Source: Gulbenkiania mobilis
GTDB taxonomy: Bacteria; Pseudomonadota; Gammaproteobacteria; Burkholderiales; Chromobacteriaceae
Reading direction: 5' to 3'
Assembly: GCA_004346645.1 (NCBI GenBank)
Contig: SMDA01000007.1
Span: 78,406 to 142,405, forward strand
DNA: 64,000 nt
Positions 39,847 to 51,394 of this stretch are shown here, piece after piece. Position 1 is the stretch's first letter. Every line of letters begins with the position of its first letter. Below the pieces are notes generated by a model. That model was not told the DNA's origin. It made no database searches and saw only the letters and a list, made by a program, of their open reading frames with translations. Made by a program: the position numbers and the translations under genes.

Positions 39847-41238
39847 ATGCTGTTCGAACTCAATCGGGCCAGCCGGGCCGAAACCGTGCAGGAAGCCGGG
39901 CGGCTGACGCGTCTGGCACTGCCGATGATGGTGGCGCAGATCGCCCAGGTCGGCACCGGCTTCGTGGACACGGTCATGGCCGGCCACGTGGGTACCGACG
40001 ATCTGGCTGCCGTGTCGCTGGGCTCCAGCGTCTTCGTCACTGTTTACGTCACGCTGATGGGTGTGGTCACCGCCCTCAATCCGATCATCGCCCACCACTT
40101 CGGTGCCGGGGAGCACGACCGTATCGGCGAAACCGGCCGCCAAGGCCTCTGGTTCGGGCTGCTGCTCGGGCTGTTCGGCATGCTGCTGATGCTGCTGGGG
40201 CAGCCTTTGTTGCGGCAATGGCTGGACCTGCCGGCGCATGTGGAGGACATGACCATGCTCTACATCACCGGCGCGGCGCTGGGCATGCCGGGAGCGATGA
40301 TGCACCGGGCACTGCATGCGTATGCCTCCAGCCTCAACCGGCCGCGCGCCATCATGGTGGTCAGCCTGCTTGCGCTGGCGCTCAACGTTCCGCTCAACTA
40401 CATCCTGATCCACGGTCTCTTCGGGCTCCCGGCGCTGGGCGGGGCGGGTTGCGGCTGGGCCACCGGACTGGTGTTCTGGTTCAATTGTGCGGCCCTGTTC
40501 GCCTACATCGCCTGGAACCGGCACTTCCATCCCTACGGCCTCACCACCCGGCTGAGCCGGCCTGACTGGGGCCGCTATCTCGCTTTCCTGAAGCTGGGCC
40601 TTCCGATTGGCCTGTCGTTCTTCATGGAAGTGAGCCTGTTCTCTTTCATCGCGCTGCTGGTGGCCAAGCTGGGCACGCTGGTGGTAGCCAGCCACCAGGC
40701 TGTGCTCAACTTCTCCAGCCTGGTGTACATGGTGCCGCAGTCGATCGCCACTGCGCTGACCGTGCGTGTTGGTCAGGAAGTGGGCGCCGGGCGCTACCAT
40801 CGGGCCCGGTTCGTGTCGGGCGTTGGCCTGGCCACTGGGCTGGCCGGCGCCGCGGTGATGATGGTGCTGATTCTGCTGGGCCGCCATCAGGTGATCGCGA
40901 TGTATTCGGCCGACCCGGCGGTGCAGGCATTGGGGGCCGGGCTGCTGATCTTTGCCGCCACCTACCAGCTGACGGATGCCATCCAGACCATCGCCTCGGG
41001 CGCGCTGCGCGGGTACAAGCTGACTACCGTACCCATGGTGATTCACGTGGTGGCGTTCTGGGGCTTGGGACTAGGTCTGGGCATCGTGCTGGGGCTGAGC
41101 GGCTGGTTGCCTTTCTCGCCCATGGGCGTGCAGGGTTTCTGGGCAGCCCTGGTGGTCAGCCTGACCGCTGCAGCCTTCATGCTGGTGTGGTACCTTGCGC
41201 GCGAAAGCCGGCGCCGTCTGCACCGGTCGGTGGAATGA
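39847..41238 (+). CDS. MATE-family multidrug efflux protein
   Basis: The 463-residue product has about twelve membrane helices and resembles NorM-type exporters, which use sodium or protons to expel cationic drugs and dyes. The early helix LPMMVAQIAQVGTGFVDTVMAG is typical of the family, as is the internal two-fold repeat. The substrate cannot be inferred. Its stop overlaps the murB start, suggesting translational coupling with an unrelated function. Confidence 0.9.
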   Translation: MLFELNRASRAETVQEAGRLTRLALPMMVAQIAQVGTGFVDTVMAGHVGTDDLAAVSLGSSVFVTVYVTLMGVVTALNPIIAHHFGAGEHDRIGETGRQGLWFGLLLGLFGMLLMLLGQPLLRQWLDLPAHVEDMTMLYITGAALGMPGAMMHRALHAYASSLNRPRAIMVVSLLALALNVPLNYILIHGLFGLPALGGAGCGWATGLVFWFNCAALFAYIAWNRHFHPYGLTTRLSRPDWGRYLAFLKLGLPIGLSFFMEVSLFSFIALLVAKLGTLVVASHQAVLNFSSLVYMVPQSIATALTVRVGQEVGAGRYHRARFVSGVGLATGLAGAAVMMVLILLGRHQVIAMYSADPAVQALGAGLLIFAATYQLTDAIQTIASGALRGYKLTTVPMVIHVVAFWGLGLGLGIVLGLSGWLPFSPMGVQGFWAALVVSLTAAAFMLVWYLARESRRRLHRSVE

Positions 41239-42275
41239 AAGGACAGGCAGTGGCACTGGAAATTCGTCGGGATGTAGATCTGACTCCGTACAATACCTTC
41301 GGCATGCGGGTTCGAGCAGCCTACTTTACCGAGCTGTGCGCGAAGGACGACCTGCCCGCCCTGCTGGCGAGCGAGCCCTTCCGCCGCGGGCCGGTGCTGT
41401 GGCTGGGCGGTGGCAGCAACCTGCTCTTTACTCAGGACTATCCAGGCTTGGTGATCCGCATGGCGCTGCAAGGGGTGCGCATCCTCGAGGATGATGGCGA
41501 GACGGTATGTGTGGAAGCCGCGGCCGGAGAAAACTGGCATGGCTTTGTGAGCCACACCCTGTCGCAAGGCTGGGCCGGCCTAGAGAACCTCAGCCTGATC
41601 CCGGGCACGGTGGGCGCCAGCCCGATCCAGAACATCGGTGCCTACGGGGTGGAGGTACAGGACTGCATCGAGAGCGTGCTGTGCATGGACACCGCGAGTG
41701 GTCGGGAAACCGTACTTTCCCGTGCTGACTGCCACTTTGGCTACCGCGACAGCGTGTTCAAGCACGAGGGACGCGACCGACTGGTGGTGTTGGCTGTCCG
41801 TTTTCGCCTGGCCCGGCATGCGCCGCTGCGCATCGGGTATGGGGACATCCGGGCAGCCTTGGCCGAAGCGGGGGTCGAGGCGCAACCGTCCGCTGCCGAC
41901 GTCAGCCGTGCGGTGATCCGCATCCGCCAGTCCAAGCTGCCCGATCCGGCCGTACTCGGCAACGCCGGCAGCTTCTTCAAAAACCCGGTGGTAAGCAGCG
42001 AACAGGCAGAGGCCTTGCTCGTGCGGCATCCCGACCTGCCCCACTACCCTGCCGGCCCCGGCCGCATCAAGCTGGCAGCGGGCTGGCTGATCGACCGGGC
42101 GGGTCTCAAGGGCTACCGCGAGGGCGACGCCGGGGTGCATGACCGCCAGGCGCTGGTGCTGGTCAACCATGGGCAGGCCAGCGGCAAGGAGATGTGGCAG
42201 CTGGCGCAGAAGGTGCAGGCCACCGTGGAAACGCGTTATGGCGTGCGGTTGGAACCGGAGCCGATCGTGCTCTGA
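41235..42275 (+). CDS. murB: UDP-N-acetylenolpyruvoylglucosamine reductase
   Basis: MurB reduces the enolpyruvyl group to give UDP-MurNAc for peptidoglycan. The 346-residue protein has YNTFGMRVRA, the FAD-binding LGGGSNLLFT, FGYRDSVFK with the active-site arginine, and GNAGSFFKNPVV with the catalytic serine. It is the longer type I form. The ATG at 41235 overlaps the preceding stop; a GTG at 41250 is an alternative start. Confidence 0.96.
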   Translation: MKGQAVALEIRRDVDLTPYNTFGMRVRAAYFTELCAKDDLPALLASEPFRRGPVLWLGGGSNLLFTQDYPGLVIRMALQGVRILEDDGETVCVEAAAGENWHGFVSHTLSQGWAGLENLSLIPGTVGASPIQNIGAYGVEVQDCIESVLCMDTASGRETVLSRADCHFGYRDSVFKHEGRDRLVVLAVRFRLARHAPLRIGYGDIRAALAEAGVEAQPSAADVSRAVIRIRQSKLPDPAVLGNAGSFFKNPVVSSEQAEALLVRHPDLPHYPAGPGRIKLAAGWLIDRAGLKGYREGDAGVHDRQALVLVNHGQASGKEMWQLAQKVQATVETRYGVRLEPEPIVL

Positions 42276-42358
42276 GGCATGACAGGTAAAAATTTGCTGC
42301 GGTAGATGCATGACGTTCATTAGAATGGCATCACCCGCACAACCTGAATTGAGCTGTC

Positions 42359-43084
42359 ATGAAAAAGATCGTAATGCTTATCGCCGCCGCTTCGCTGACC
42401 GGCTGCGCCGCCACTCAGGTCGCCATTTCCAAGCGCAACCTGGACGTGCAGACCAAGATGAGCGCCACTATCTTCCTGGAGCCCGTGGCCGAGAGCCAGC
42501 GCACCATCTTCGTCCAGGTGCGCAACACCTCAGACAAACCCGACTTTGACATCGCCGAGGACGTGAAGCAGAGCCTGAGTGCCAAGGGCTACCGCCTGGT
42601 TACCGACCCGGCCAAGGCACATTACATCCTGCAAGCCAACATCCTGCAGGTTGGCCGAAGCGATCAGTCCGCCGCCGAGAAGACCCTCAACGGCGGGTAT
42701 GGCGCCATCACCGGCTTCGCCACCGGCGCGATTGCGGCAGCCACCATCAGCCCTTCCTACCGTGATGCGCTGGGCGCCGGCCTGGCAATCGCAGCCATCA
42801 GCACGCTGGCAGATGCCGCCGTGAAGGACGTGTACTACAGCGCCATCACCGACATCCAGATCCAGGAACGCATTCAGGGCAGCGGCAAGGCCAACAAGAC
42901 CAGCCTGAACGTCCTGAAGCAAGGCACCAGCGGTGGCACCGCCGTCACCTACGCTGCCAAGACCAACATGCTCCAGTACCAGACCCGCATCCTGAGTTCG
43001 GCCAACAAGGTCAACCTGGAATTTCCCGAGGCCGCTCCGGCGTTGCGGGCCGGCCTGGTCCGCTCGATCAGCGGCATGTTCTAA
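42359..43084 (+). CDS. TraT-like outer-membrane lipoprotein
   Basis: The 241-residue product starts with a lipoprotein signal ending SLTGC (cysteine 16). It then follows the TraT pattern: KRNLDVQTKMSATIFLEPV, a QVRNTSDKP segment, glycine-rich membrane-like stretches (GYGAITGFATGAIAAA), DVYYSAITDIQIQERI, LKQGTSGG, and YQTRILSSANKVNLEF near the end. TraT is best known from F-like plasmids, where it gives surface exclusion and serum resistance. Here it stands alone on the chromosome between murB and a terminator, with no transfer genes nearby. Confidence 0.85.
   Translation: MKKIVMLIAAASLTGCAATQVAISKRNLDVQTKMSATIFLEPVAESQRTIFVQVRNTSDKPDFDIAEDVKQSLSAKGYRLVTDPAKAHYILQANILQVGRSDQSAAEKTLNGGYGAITGFATGAIAAATISPSYRDALGAGLAIAAISTLADAAVKDVYYSAITDIQIQERIQGSGKANKTSLNVLKQGTSGGTAVTYAAKTNMLQYQTRILSSANKVNLEFPEAAPALRAGLVRSISGMF
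42648..42659 (+). repeat. Uptake-like 12-mer AGGTTGGCCGAA in the TraT-like gene
   Basis: This exact copy runs with the gene and is read as L-Q-V-G-R-S, a different frame from the RLAE copies. Confidence 0.6.
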
Positions 43085-43100
43085 GCCGGCGGGTAGCTGC

Positions 43101-43141
43101 ATGCGACAAAAAAGGTGCCTGTGGCACCTTTTTTGTCGCAT
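43101..43141. terminator. Strong bidirectional terminator
   Basis: A nearly perfect inverted repeat of at least 17 base pairs, with core GGTGCC/GGCACC flanked by A6 and T6, separates the TraT-like gene from the convergent membrane-protein gene. Confidence 0.92.
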
Positions 43142-43157
43142 CGCTCCGGAGCCCGGA

Positions 43158-43835
43158 TCAGCGTCGTCCTGCAGGTTTGTCGTTCAGGTAACGACTGTCG
43201 TCAAAGCTGGCCACCCAGGCAGGACGATATACCGTCAACACGGCCATCATCAGCCCCGACGTGAAGGCTTCGGACCAGGACAGCAGGAAGTAGTAAGGCA
43301 GTGTTTCGGCGAACAGTTCGTCCCAGGGATAGGCGCCGAATCCCCCCATCACCAGCACCCCCGCAAGTCCGGCCGCGAACAGGCTGGCCCCGCCAGCAAG
43401 AAACGCATTGACGAAGATGTAAATGAAGAAATGCGCCGGCAGCCAGCGCTGGGCTGCGCGCAAGAAGACAGAGGACACCGTTACCGGCACCAGCGCCATC
43501 GTCAGCCAGTTGACGCCGAGCGCGGCCCAGTCGCCCAAGCCGGCCCACGCCACACCCGCCATCACCACCGCCAGCGCCTGCAGCGCCAGCCACGGCCCCA
43601 TCATCAGAGTGAGAACCGTGGCGCCCAAGAGATGATAGGTCTGCCCGGTGCGCACGCCACCATTGAGCAGCCACAGCAGCATCATCAGCACCACCGCTCC
43701 CAGCCAGCCATTGAGAGCGTGCACCGGCTGACGTCGCCAGTCAGTCCGCCACGCCGCCGCTCCCAGCCCCAGCAAAGCCAGCCCGGAAGACAGCCAGAGA
43801 AACCATTCTGGGAAGAATGCGGCGGGCATGTGCAT
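43158..43835 (-). CDS. CbiM-like energy-coupling factor membrane protein
   Basis: The 225-residue product has six or seven membrane segments and begins MHMPAAFFPEW, with histidine at residue 2. This resembles CbiM/NikM substrate-binding subunits of cobalt/nickel ECF transporters, whose N-terminus coordinates the metal. FIYIFVNAFLAGG and the C-terminal VYRPAWVASFDDSRYL are shared with a family of stand-alone CbiM-like proteins. No genes for the usual CbiN, CbiQ or CbiO partners lie nearby, so it may work alone or with distant partners. Metal specificity is unknown. Confidence 0.72.
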   Translation of the reverse strand: MHMPAAFFPEWFLWLSSGLALLGLGAAAWRTDWRRQPVHALNGWLGAVVLMMLLWLLNGGVRTGQTYHLLGATVLTLMMGPWLALQALAVVMAGVAWAGLGDWAALGVNWLTMALVPVTVSSVFLRAAQRWLPAHFFIYIFVNAFLAGGASLFAAGLAGVLVMGGFGAYPWDELFAETLPYYFLLSWSEAFTSGLMMAVLTVYRPAWVASFDDSRYLNDKPAGRR

Positions 43836-43973
43836 GATGGAAGAGTCTTTCGCACGTTAGATGCAGAGACGTCCATGATACCAGAGGGCTCTTGCGACCG
43901 GCCTACGGCACGGCATGGCTTGAGCGCCTGGCGGTTTCTGCCGTTACAATAGCCTGTTTGAACGGAGACCGAG

Positions 43974-44816
43974 ATGCCCTGCCCGATACCCGCCCATCTG
44001 ATCGCCCAGCATGTCAGCCAGGCCCTGGCCGAAGACATCGGCCCCTGCGACCACACGGCTGCCCTGATCGACGGCAAGACACCCGGTCACGCCCAGGTCA
44101 TCGCGCGCGAGACAGCAGTGGTGTGCGGACAGGCCTGGTTCGAAGAGAGTTTTCGCCAGGTGGACAGCCGTTGCCGGGTACATTGGCAGGTCGAGGAAGG
44201 TAAACAGGTAGAAGCCGGCACCGTACTGTGCGAGATTGAAGGGCCGGCCCGCGCGCTGCTGACGGCGGAGCGCACCGCCCTCAACTATCTTCAACTGCTC
44301 TCCGCGGTAGCGACCGAAACCCGCCGCTACGTGGAGGCGGTGGCAGGTACCCGCGCCCACATCCTCGATACACGCAAGACCCTGCCAGGCCTGCGCCTTG
44401 CACAGAAGTACGCGGTGACCATCGGCGGCGGCGACAATCAGCGCATCGGCCTCTTCGACGGCATCCTGATCAAGGAAAACCACATCATGGCGGCCGGCAG
44501 CATCACTGCCGCGCTGAAACAGGCGCAGAGCGTGTGCCCCCCCGGGGTCAGCCTGCAGATCGAGGTGGAAAACCTGGCCGAGCTGGACGAGGCGCTCGCT
44601 GCGGGCGCCACCTTGATTCTGCTGGACAACATGGACCACGCCACCATGTGCGAGGCAGTCCGTCGCACCGCTGGTCGAGCCCGTTTGGAGGCATCGGGCG
44701 GGGTCGACCTGTCCACGGTGCGCGCCATTGCCGAAACCGGCGTGGACCGCATTTCGGTGGGCAAGCTGACCAAGGACATCCGCGCCATCGACCTTTCGAT
44801 GCGCTTCGTGCGCTAG
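43974..44816 (+). CDS. nadC: Nicotinate-nucleotide pyrophosphorylase
   Basis: NadC converts quinolinate and PRPP to nicotinate mononucleotide in NAD synthesis. The 280-residue protein has RALLTAERTALNYLQLLS, ILDTRKTLPGLRLAQKYAV, GLFDGILIKENHI and LEASGGVDLSTVRAIAETGVD, all expected phosphoribosyltransferase motifs. A TACAAT at 43945-43950 is a possible -10. A GGDEF gene follows eight bases later on the same strand. Confidence 0.97.
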   Translation: MPCPIPAHLIAQHVSQALAEDIGPCDHTAALIDGKTPGHAQVIARETAVVCGQAWFEESFRQVDSRCRVHWQVEEGKQVEAGTVLCEIEGPARALLTAERTALNYLQLLSAVATETRRYVEAVAGTRAHILDTRKTLPGLRLAQKYAVTIGGGDNQRIGLFDGILIKENHIMAAGSITAALKQAQSVCPPGVSLQIEVENLAELDEALAAGATLILLDNMDHATMCEAVRRTAGRARLEASGGVDLSTVRAIAETGVDRISVGKLTKDIRAIDLSMRFVR

Positions 44817-44824
44817 AGCTCTGA

Positions 44825-46702
44825 ATGGACAAACCCGTGCCCCACCGTCAGGGCCTGGCCGCTTCGGCCCGCTATGCTCGCTGGGCTGCCACGCTGTTCG
44901 TGGTGGCGATGCTTGCCATGCTGCTTCAGGACCTTTACTACACCCGGCAGGAAAGCCGGGAACACGCGCGGCTGCGGGCAGGGGAACTGGGAGAATTGCT
45001 GGCACAGCGCACCGCAGGACGGCTGGCCGAGAGCGAACGATTGCTGCAGGGCCTGCACGATAGCGTGGCGCTGCAGCCGATGCAGCAGGATGGCCAACCC
45101 ACGCGGGCCGAAAGCGTGCGTCTATCCCGCTACTTGGCGGCGCGCCTGCAGGGGCTGCCCTTCATCGAACATCTTGAGATTCTAAACCTGGACTGTCGCC
45201 CGATCGCGGCCAGCAGCCACAGCGCGGACATGCCACCGCGCACCGATGTCTGCCGCTGGCTGCACCGGGCTGCCACCGGGCAAGCTCCGTTCACCGCCGT
45301 CAGCCAAGGGCCGCAGGGGCCGGAACTGGTGCAGGCCATCCGGGTCCACACTGCCTCAGGCGAGACCATCGGCCTTGCGCTCAGCCACATCCGGCGCGTG
45401 GCGCTTCAGAACGACCTGGACCGCAACCTTCCTGGTGCGCATGGTGAAACGCTACTGCTCGATCAGAGCCAGACCATCCTGGCAGCTTGGCCCCGGCGGG
45501 CCATCGAACTGCGCCGCCTCGAGGGCGTGATGCGCCCCGCCCAAGTCTTCGAGCGGCATGACAACACTCTGCTCTTCGTGGGCCCGTCGCTGATCGACGG
45601 CCGGGAGCGCTTCTACAGCGTCCAGCCCGTCGGTAACTATCCGCTGGTGCTGGTAACTGGCATCGATGCCAACGACCTGGCCCGGGACCTGCCCTTGCGG
45701 GCGGTGTCCTATTTCATGGGCTGGCTGCTGATCTGCGTGCTGACCTGGCTGGCGCTGCGGGCACATCTGGCCAACCTGCGGCAGACCGAACAGCTTCTGG
45801 AGAGCGCGCGCCGCATCCGTGAAGGGGAAGAGCGGGCACGACTCGCACTTGACACCGCACCGGTGGCCCTGCTGCTGGTGTCCAACCAGAACGGTCGCAT
45901 CCTTTATGCAAACACCCCTGCACGCACCATGCTGCATCTGCCGGGACGGGACGGTGCGAGGGACAGCCAGGTGATGGATCTGCCTTTCGTGTTACCCCCT
46001 GTGGATGCCTGGGTGCGCACAGGGGAGATGGTGCGTGACCGTGAGGTGGAGATCGTACGCGAGGACCAGAGCACCCTGTGGGTGATGGTATCGCTGCAGC
46101 CTGCGTTGCACCACGAACAGCCGGCCACGCTGGTGGGTCTGTTCGACCTGAGCCAGCGCAAGGCCTTGGAAAACGAACTGGAAGAAAAGAACCGCCTGCT
46201 GGAGGAAATGGCGATCACCGACCCGCTGACCCGGCTATACAACCGGCGCCATGCGGATCAGGTACTGCGGGACGAAATCGTCCGCTGCGAACGCTACGGC
46301 CAGCGGCTGACGGTGGCAGTCTTCGACATCGATCACTTCAAGCGCTTCAACGACCGGTACGGGCACCAGGCCGGTGACAACGTGCTGCTGCTGGTGGGCA
46401 ACGAAATCCGCGATGCCATCCGCCAGAGCGATACCGGTGCCCGCATCGGGGGCGAGGAGTTCCTGATCATCTTTCCCTGCACCCGACTGCGCGATGCCTA
46501 CACGGTGATGGAGCGTATCCGCCAGCGCCTGGCCGAGACCGTGCTGCCCTTCACCGAGCGCCGCGTCACCTTCAGCGGTGGGCTGACCGACTGGCATCCG
46601 GGCGACACGCCGTCCTCGATGCTGATGCGGGCCGACAAGCTGCTCTATGAAGCCAAGGTGTCCGGTCGGGACCGGCTACTGCTTTCTCAGGAAGAAGCCT
46701 GA
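44825..46702 (+). CDS. Diguanylate cyclase with periplasmic sensor and PAS domain
   Basis: This membrane protein should make cyclic di-GMP. The 625 residues comprise a first membrane helix (about 21-37), an extracytoplasmic sensor region of roughly 260 residues resembling double Cache domains, a second helix (about 297-314), a PAS-like domain (about 335-450) and a GGDEF domain. The active-site motif is GGEEF (about residue 542), a functional variant. RxxD (RQSD) lies five residues upstream, so product inhibition at the I-site is likely. The ligand is unknown. It overlaps the convergent NudL-type gene by 16 bases. Confidence 0.92.
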   Translation: MDKPVPHRQGLAASARYARWAATLFVVAMLAMLLQDLYYTRQESREHARLRAGELGELLAQRTAGRLAESERLLQGLHDSVALQPMQQDGQPTRAESVRLSRYLAARLQGLPFIEHLEILNLDCRPIAASSHSADMPPRTDVCRWLHRAATGQAPFTAVSQGPQGPELVQAIRVHTASGETIGLALSHIRRVALQNDLDRNLPGAHGETLLLDQSQTILAAWPRRAIELRRLEGVMRPAQVFERHDNTLLFVGPSLIDGRERFYSVQPVGNYPLVLVTGIDANDLARDLPLRAVSYFMGWLLICVLTWLALRAHLANLRQTEQLLESARRIREGEERARLALDTAPVALLLVSNQNGRILYANTPARTMLHLPGRDGARDSQVMDLPFVLPPVDAWVRTGEMVRDREVEIVREDQSTLWVMVSLQPALHHEQPATLVGLFDLSQRKALENELEEKNRLLEEMAITDPLTRLYNRRHADQVLRDEIVRCERYGQRLTVAVFDIDHFKRFNDRYGHQAGDNVLLLVGNEIRDAIRQSDTGARIGGEEFLIIFPCTRLRDAYTVMERIRQRLAETVLPFTERRVTFSGGLTDWHPGDTPSSMLMRADKLLYEAKVSGRDRLLLSQEEA

Positions 46703-47319
46703 GGGGCATGCAGCACTGCCGCGAGCTGACGCAGCATCGCAGCCGTGGCGCCCCAGATGAAGTGCCGGGCATGTGGTAGTGAATAGTAATGTCCGGTCAC
46801 GCCCTCACGCTCGTAGACGTGCTGGCGGTAGGCTGCCAGATCCACCACGTGGTCGAGCGCCACCTCGAAGATATCTGCCACTTCCCCGGGTTCGGCACTC
46901 AGTGCCAGCGGCGGCAACAGCAGGCCAACCACCGGCGTGATGCGAAAACCCGTCAAGGTGACATAAGGCGCCATTTCCCCAGCCACCTGTACGCAGTCTT
47001 CGGCCAACCCGATTTCCTCACGCGCTTCGCGCAGCGCGGCAGCCACGGGGCCGTCATCGGTGGGATCGATCTTGCCACCCGGAAAACTGACCTGCCCGGC
47101 ATGGGTGGGCAGCGCATCGGTGCGGCGCGTCAGCAGGACTGTCGGCCCTTGGGGATGCCACACCAACGGCACCAGCACCGCCGCCTCCCGCAGCACATGC
47201 CCGGGCAAGGGTCGATCAAAGCCGCCGGGCTGACCGGAGCGCCGTGCTTCGGCCAACCTTGTCGTCAGCCAGCAGAGGGCCGCCTCGGGCTGGGCAGGCC
47301 AGGACTCAGGCGTCCGCAT
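46687..47319 (-). CDS. Nudix hydrolase, CoA pyrophosphatase (NudL) type
   Basis: The 210-residue product carries AGQVSFPGGKIDPTDDGPV followed by LREAREEIGL, the extended Nudix pattern of CoA diphosphatases, which cleave coenzyme A to phosphopantetheine. AAVLVPLVWHPQGPTVLLTRRTD upstream is also typical. The ATG at 47319 lies inside the preceding gene's last codons (14-base overlap). Coenzyme A turnover is plausible given pantothenate genes elsewhere in the window, though not linked to them. Confidence 0.88.
   Translation of the reverse strand: MRTPESWPAQPEAALCWLTTRLAEARRSGQPGGFDRPLPGHVLREAAVLVPLVWHPQGPTVLLTRRTDALPTHAGQVSFPGGKIDPTDDGPVAAALREAREEIGLAEDCVQVAGEMAPYVTLTGFRITPVVGLLLPPLALSAEPGEVADIFEVALDHVVDLAAYRQHVYEREGVTGHYYSLPHARHFIWGATAAMLRQLAAVLHAPQASS
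47248..47259 (-). repeat. Uptake-like 12-mer AGGTTGGCCGAA in the NudL-type gene
   Basis: This exact copy runs with the gene and is read as T-R-L-A-E-A-R. Confidence 0.6.
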
Positions 47320-47953
47320 CGCTTTGCCGTCCCAATTTGGGCAGGGCCAGCTCCTGCCAGTGCGCCAGCAGCCGGATGGCCAGCCCCCCGGCAAACAGAA
47401 GGTGCAGGCTGACCACGTTCACCCATGCTCCCTGATCGAGAATGAAAAGTCCGGCGGCCACCAGAATGGACACCGTGCCGTAGAAGTCCTCGTGCAGGAT
47501 AAAGGGAATGTCATTCACCATCATGTCGCGCACCACCCCGCCGCCTACCGCCGTCACGAAGCCGAGCAGCACCACGCCGAAAGCATTAAGGTCGAACATC
47601 AGCCCCACCTGTGCGCCGGTCATGCTGAAAGCCACCAGCCCGATCGAATCGGCCACGATGAACAGTCGGCCGAAGGTAGTATTCTCGCGGCGGTGCAGGC
47701 GCAGAGCCCAGGCACAGAACAGTGTCCCAGCGATCACCGCCAGGGCGTTGTATTCGTAAAACACCACCGGCACGCGGCTGACCAGCACGTCGCGGATCAC
47801 CCCGCCGCCAATGGCGGTCAGCAGCGCCACGATAGTGATGCCCAGCAGGTCCAGGTGCTTACGCACGCCGAGGAGATAACCGGACAGGGTAAAGGCGATC
47901 GTACCGATCACCGCAAACCATTCCATCAGCGCGAAACGGCTCGGATCAATCAT
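47306..47953 (-). CDS. TRIC-like membrane protein (YicG/UPF0126)
   Basis: The 215-residue product has about seven membrane helices and two repeats carrying GGGVIRDVL and GGGVVRDMM. This is the signature of bacterial trimeric-intracellular-cation-channel homologues, also implicated in glycine transport in some species. I prefer the ATG at 47953, which has GGAAG just upstream; an ATG six codons earlier is possible. It overlaps the NudL-type gene by 14 bases and follows rho's terminator. Confidence 0.85.
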   Translation of the reverse strand: MIDPSRFALMEWFAVIGTIAFTLSGYLLGVRKHLDLLGITIVALLTAIGGGVIRDVLVSRVPVVFYEYNALAVIAGTLFCAWALRLHRRENTTFGRLFIVADSIGLVAFSMTGAQVGLMFDLNAFGVVLLGFVTAVGGGVVRDMMVNDIPFILHEDFYGTVSILVAAGLFILDQGAWVNVVSLHLLFAGGLAIRLLAHWQELALPKLGRQSDADA

Positions 47954-47971
47954 CGTTCTTCCAGCAAGCAT

Positions 47972-48000
47972 AAAAAAACGCCAGACCGGGCGGCCTGGCG
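47972..48000 (-). terminator. Intrinsic terminator after rho
   Basis: On the minus strand CGCCAGGCC/GGTCTGGCG (one C-A mismatch) with a four-base loop is followed by seven U residues. Confidence 0.82.
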
Positions 48001-48021
48001 CGTCGGACGTTATTCCGTCCC

Positions 48022-49278
<1,257 letters not shown>

Positions 49279-49402
49279 GGCAGCCGTTTATCGACTCGAA
49301 ATACGGATTAGCGGGAAGCAAAAAAGAGGGTGTGGTGCGGATACGGAACGGGCGGCTGACTGCCGCCCGCTTTACAGAAGAATGCCCGGCAGGATAAACG
49401 CT

Positions 49403-49729
49403 TCAGATATGGCTGTCAATGAAGGCAGTCAGCTGGCTCTTGGCCAACGCGCCCACCTTGGTGGCCACGACGTTGCCGTCCTTGAACATCATCAGCGTCG
49501 GGATGCCGCGGATGCCGAACTTCGGCGGGGTCTGTTCGTTCTGGTCGATGTTAAGTTTCACCACTTTCAGGCGGCCTTCGTACTCCTTGGCCACTTCGTC
49601 CAGAATCGGCGCAATCATCTTGCACGGGCCACACCACTCGGCCCAGTAATCGACCAGAACGGGGCCTTCGGCCTTCAGGACATCGGCTTCGAAGGAATCG
49701 TCGGTTACGTGGTGAATCAGGTCGCTCAT
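49403..49729 (-). CDS. trxA: Thioredoxin
   Basis: TrxA is the general cytoplasmic disulfide reductase. The 108-residue protein has the active site [13 protein letters not shown] (cysteines about 33 and 36) and the cis-proline loop [10 protein letters not shown] chose the ATG at 49729, which yields [13 protein letters not shown] and has GAGGA upstream; the longer in-frame form is not credible. rho follows. Confidence 0.97.
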   Translation of the reverse strand: MSDLIHHVTDDSFEADVLKAEGPVLVDYWAEWCGPCKMIAPILDEVAKEYEGRLKVVKLNIDQNEQTPPKFGIRGIPTLMMFKDGNVVATKVGALAKSQLTAFIDSHI

Positions 49730-49818
49730 TGCTACATCCTCTCGGTGTTCTTTTTGACAGGTGGCTTGGGATGGCTTCGATGGTAGCAAGCGCACACCCG
49801 AGGGGCAACCCTGACCGC

Positions 49819-51393
<1,575 letters not shown>

Positions 51394-51394
51394 T

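Noticed and set aside
42359..43084. A plasmid-derived conjugation region
   Set aside because: Only the TraT-like gene is present; neighbours on both sides are housekeeping genes.
49350..49368. Terminator between trxA and rho
   Set aside because: The GGGCGGC/GCCGCCC stem is good but no U-run follows on the minus strand; trxA and rho may be partly co-transcribed.
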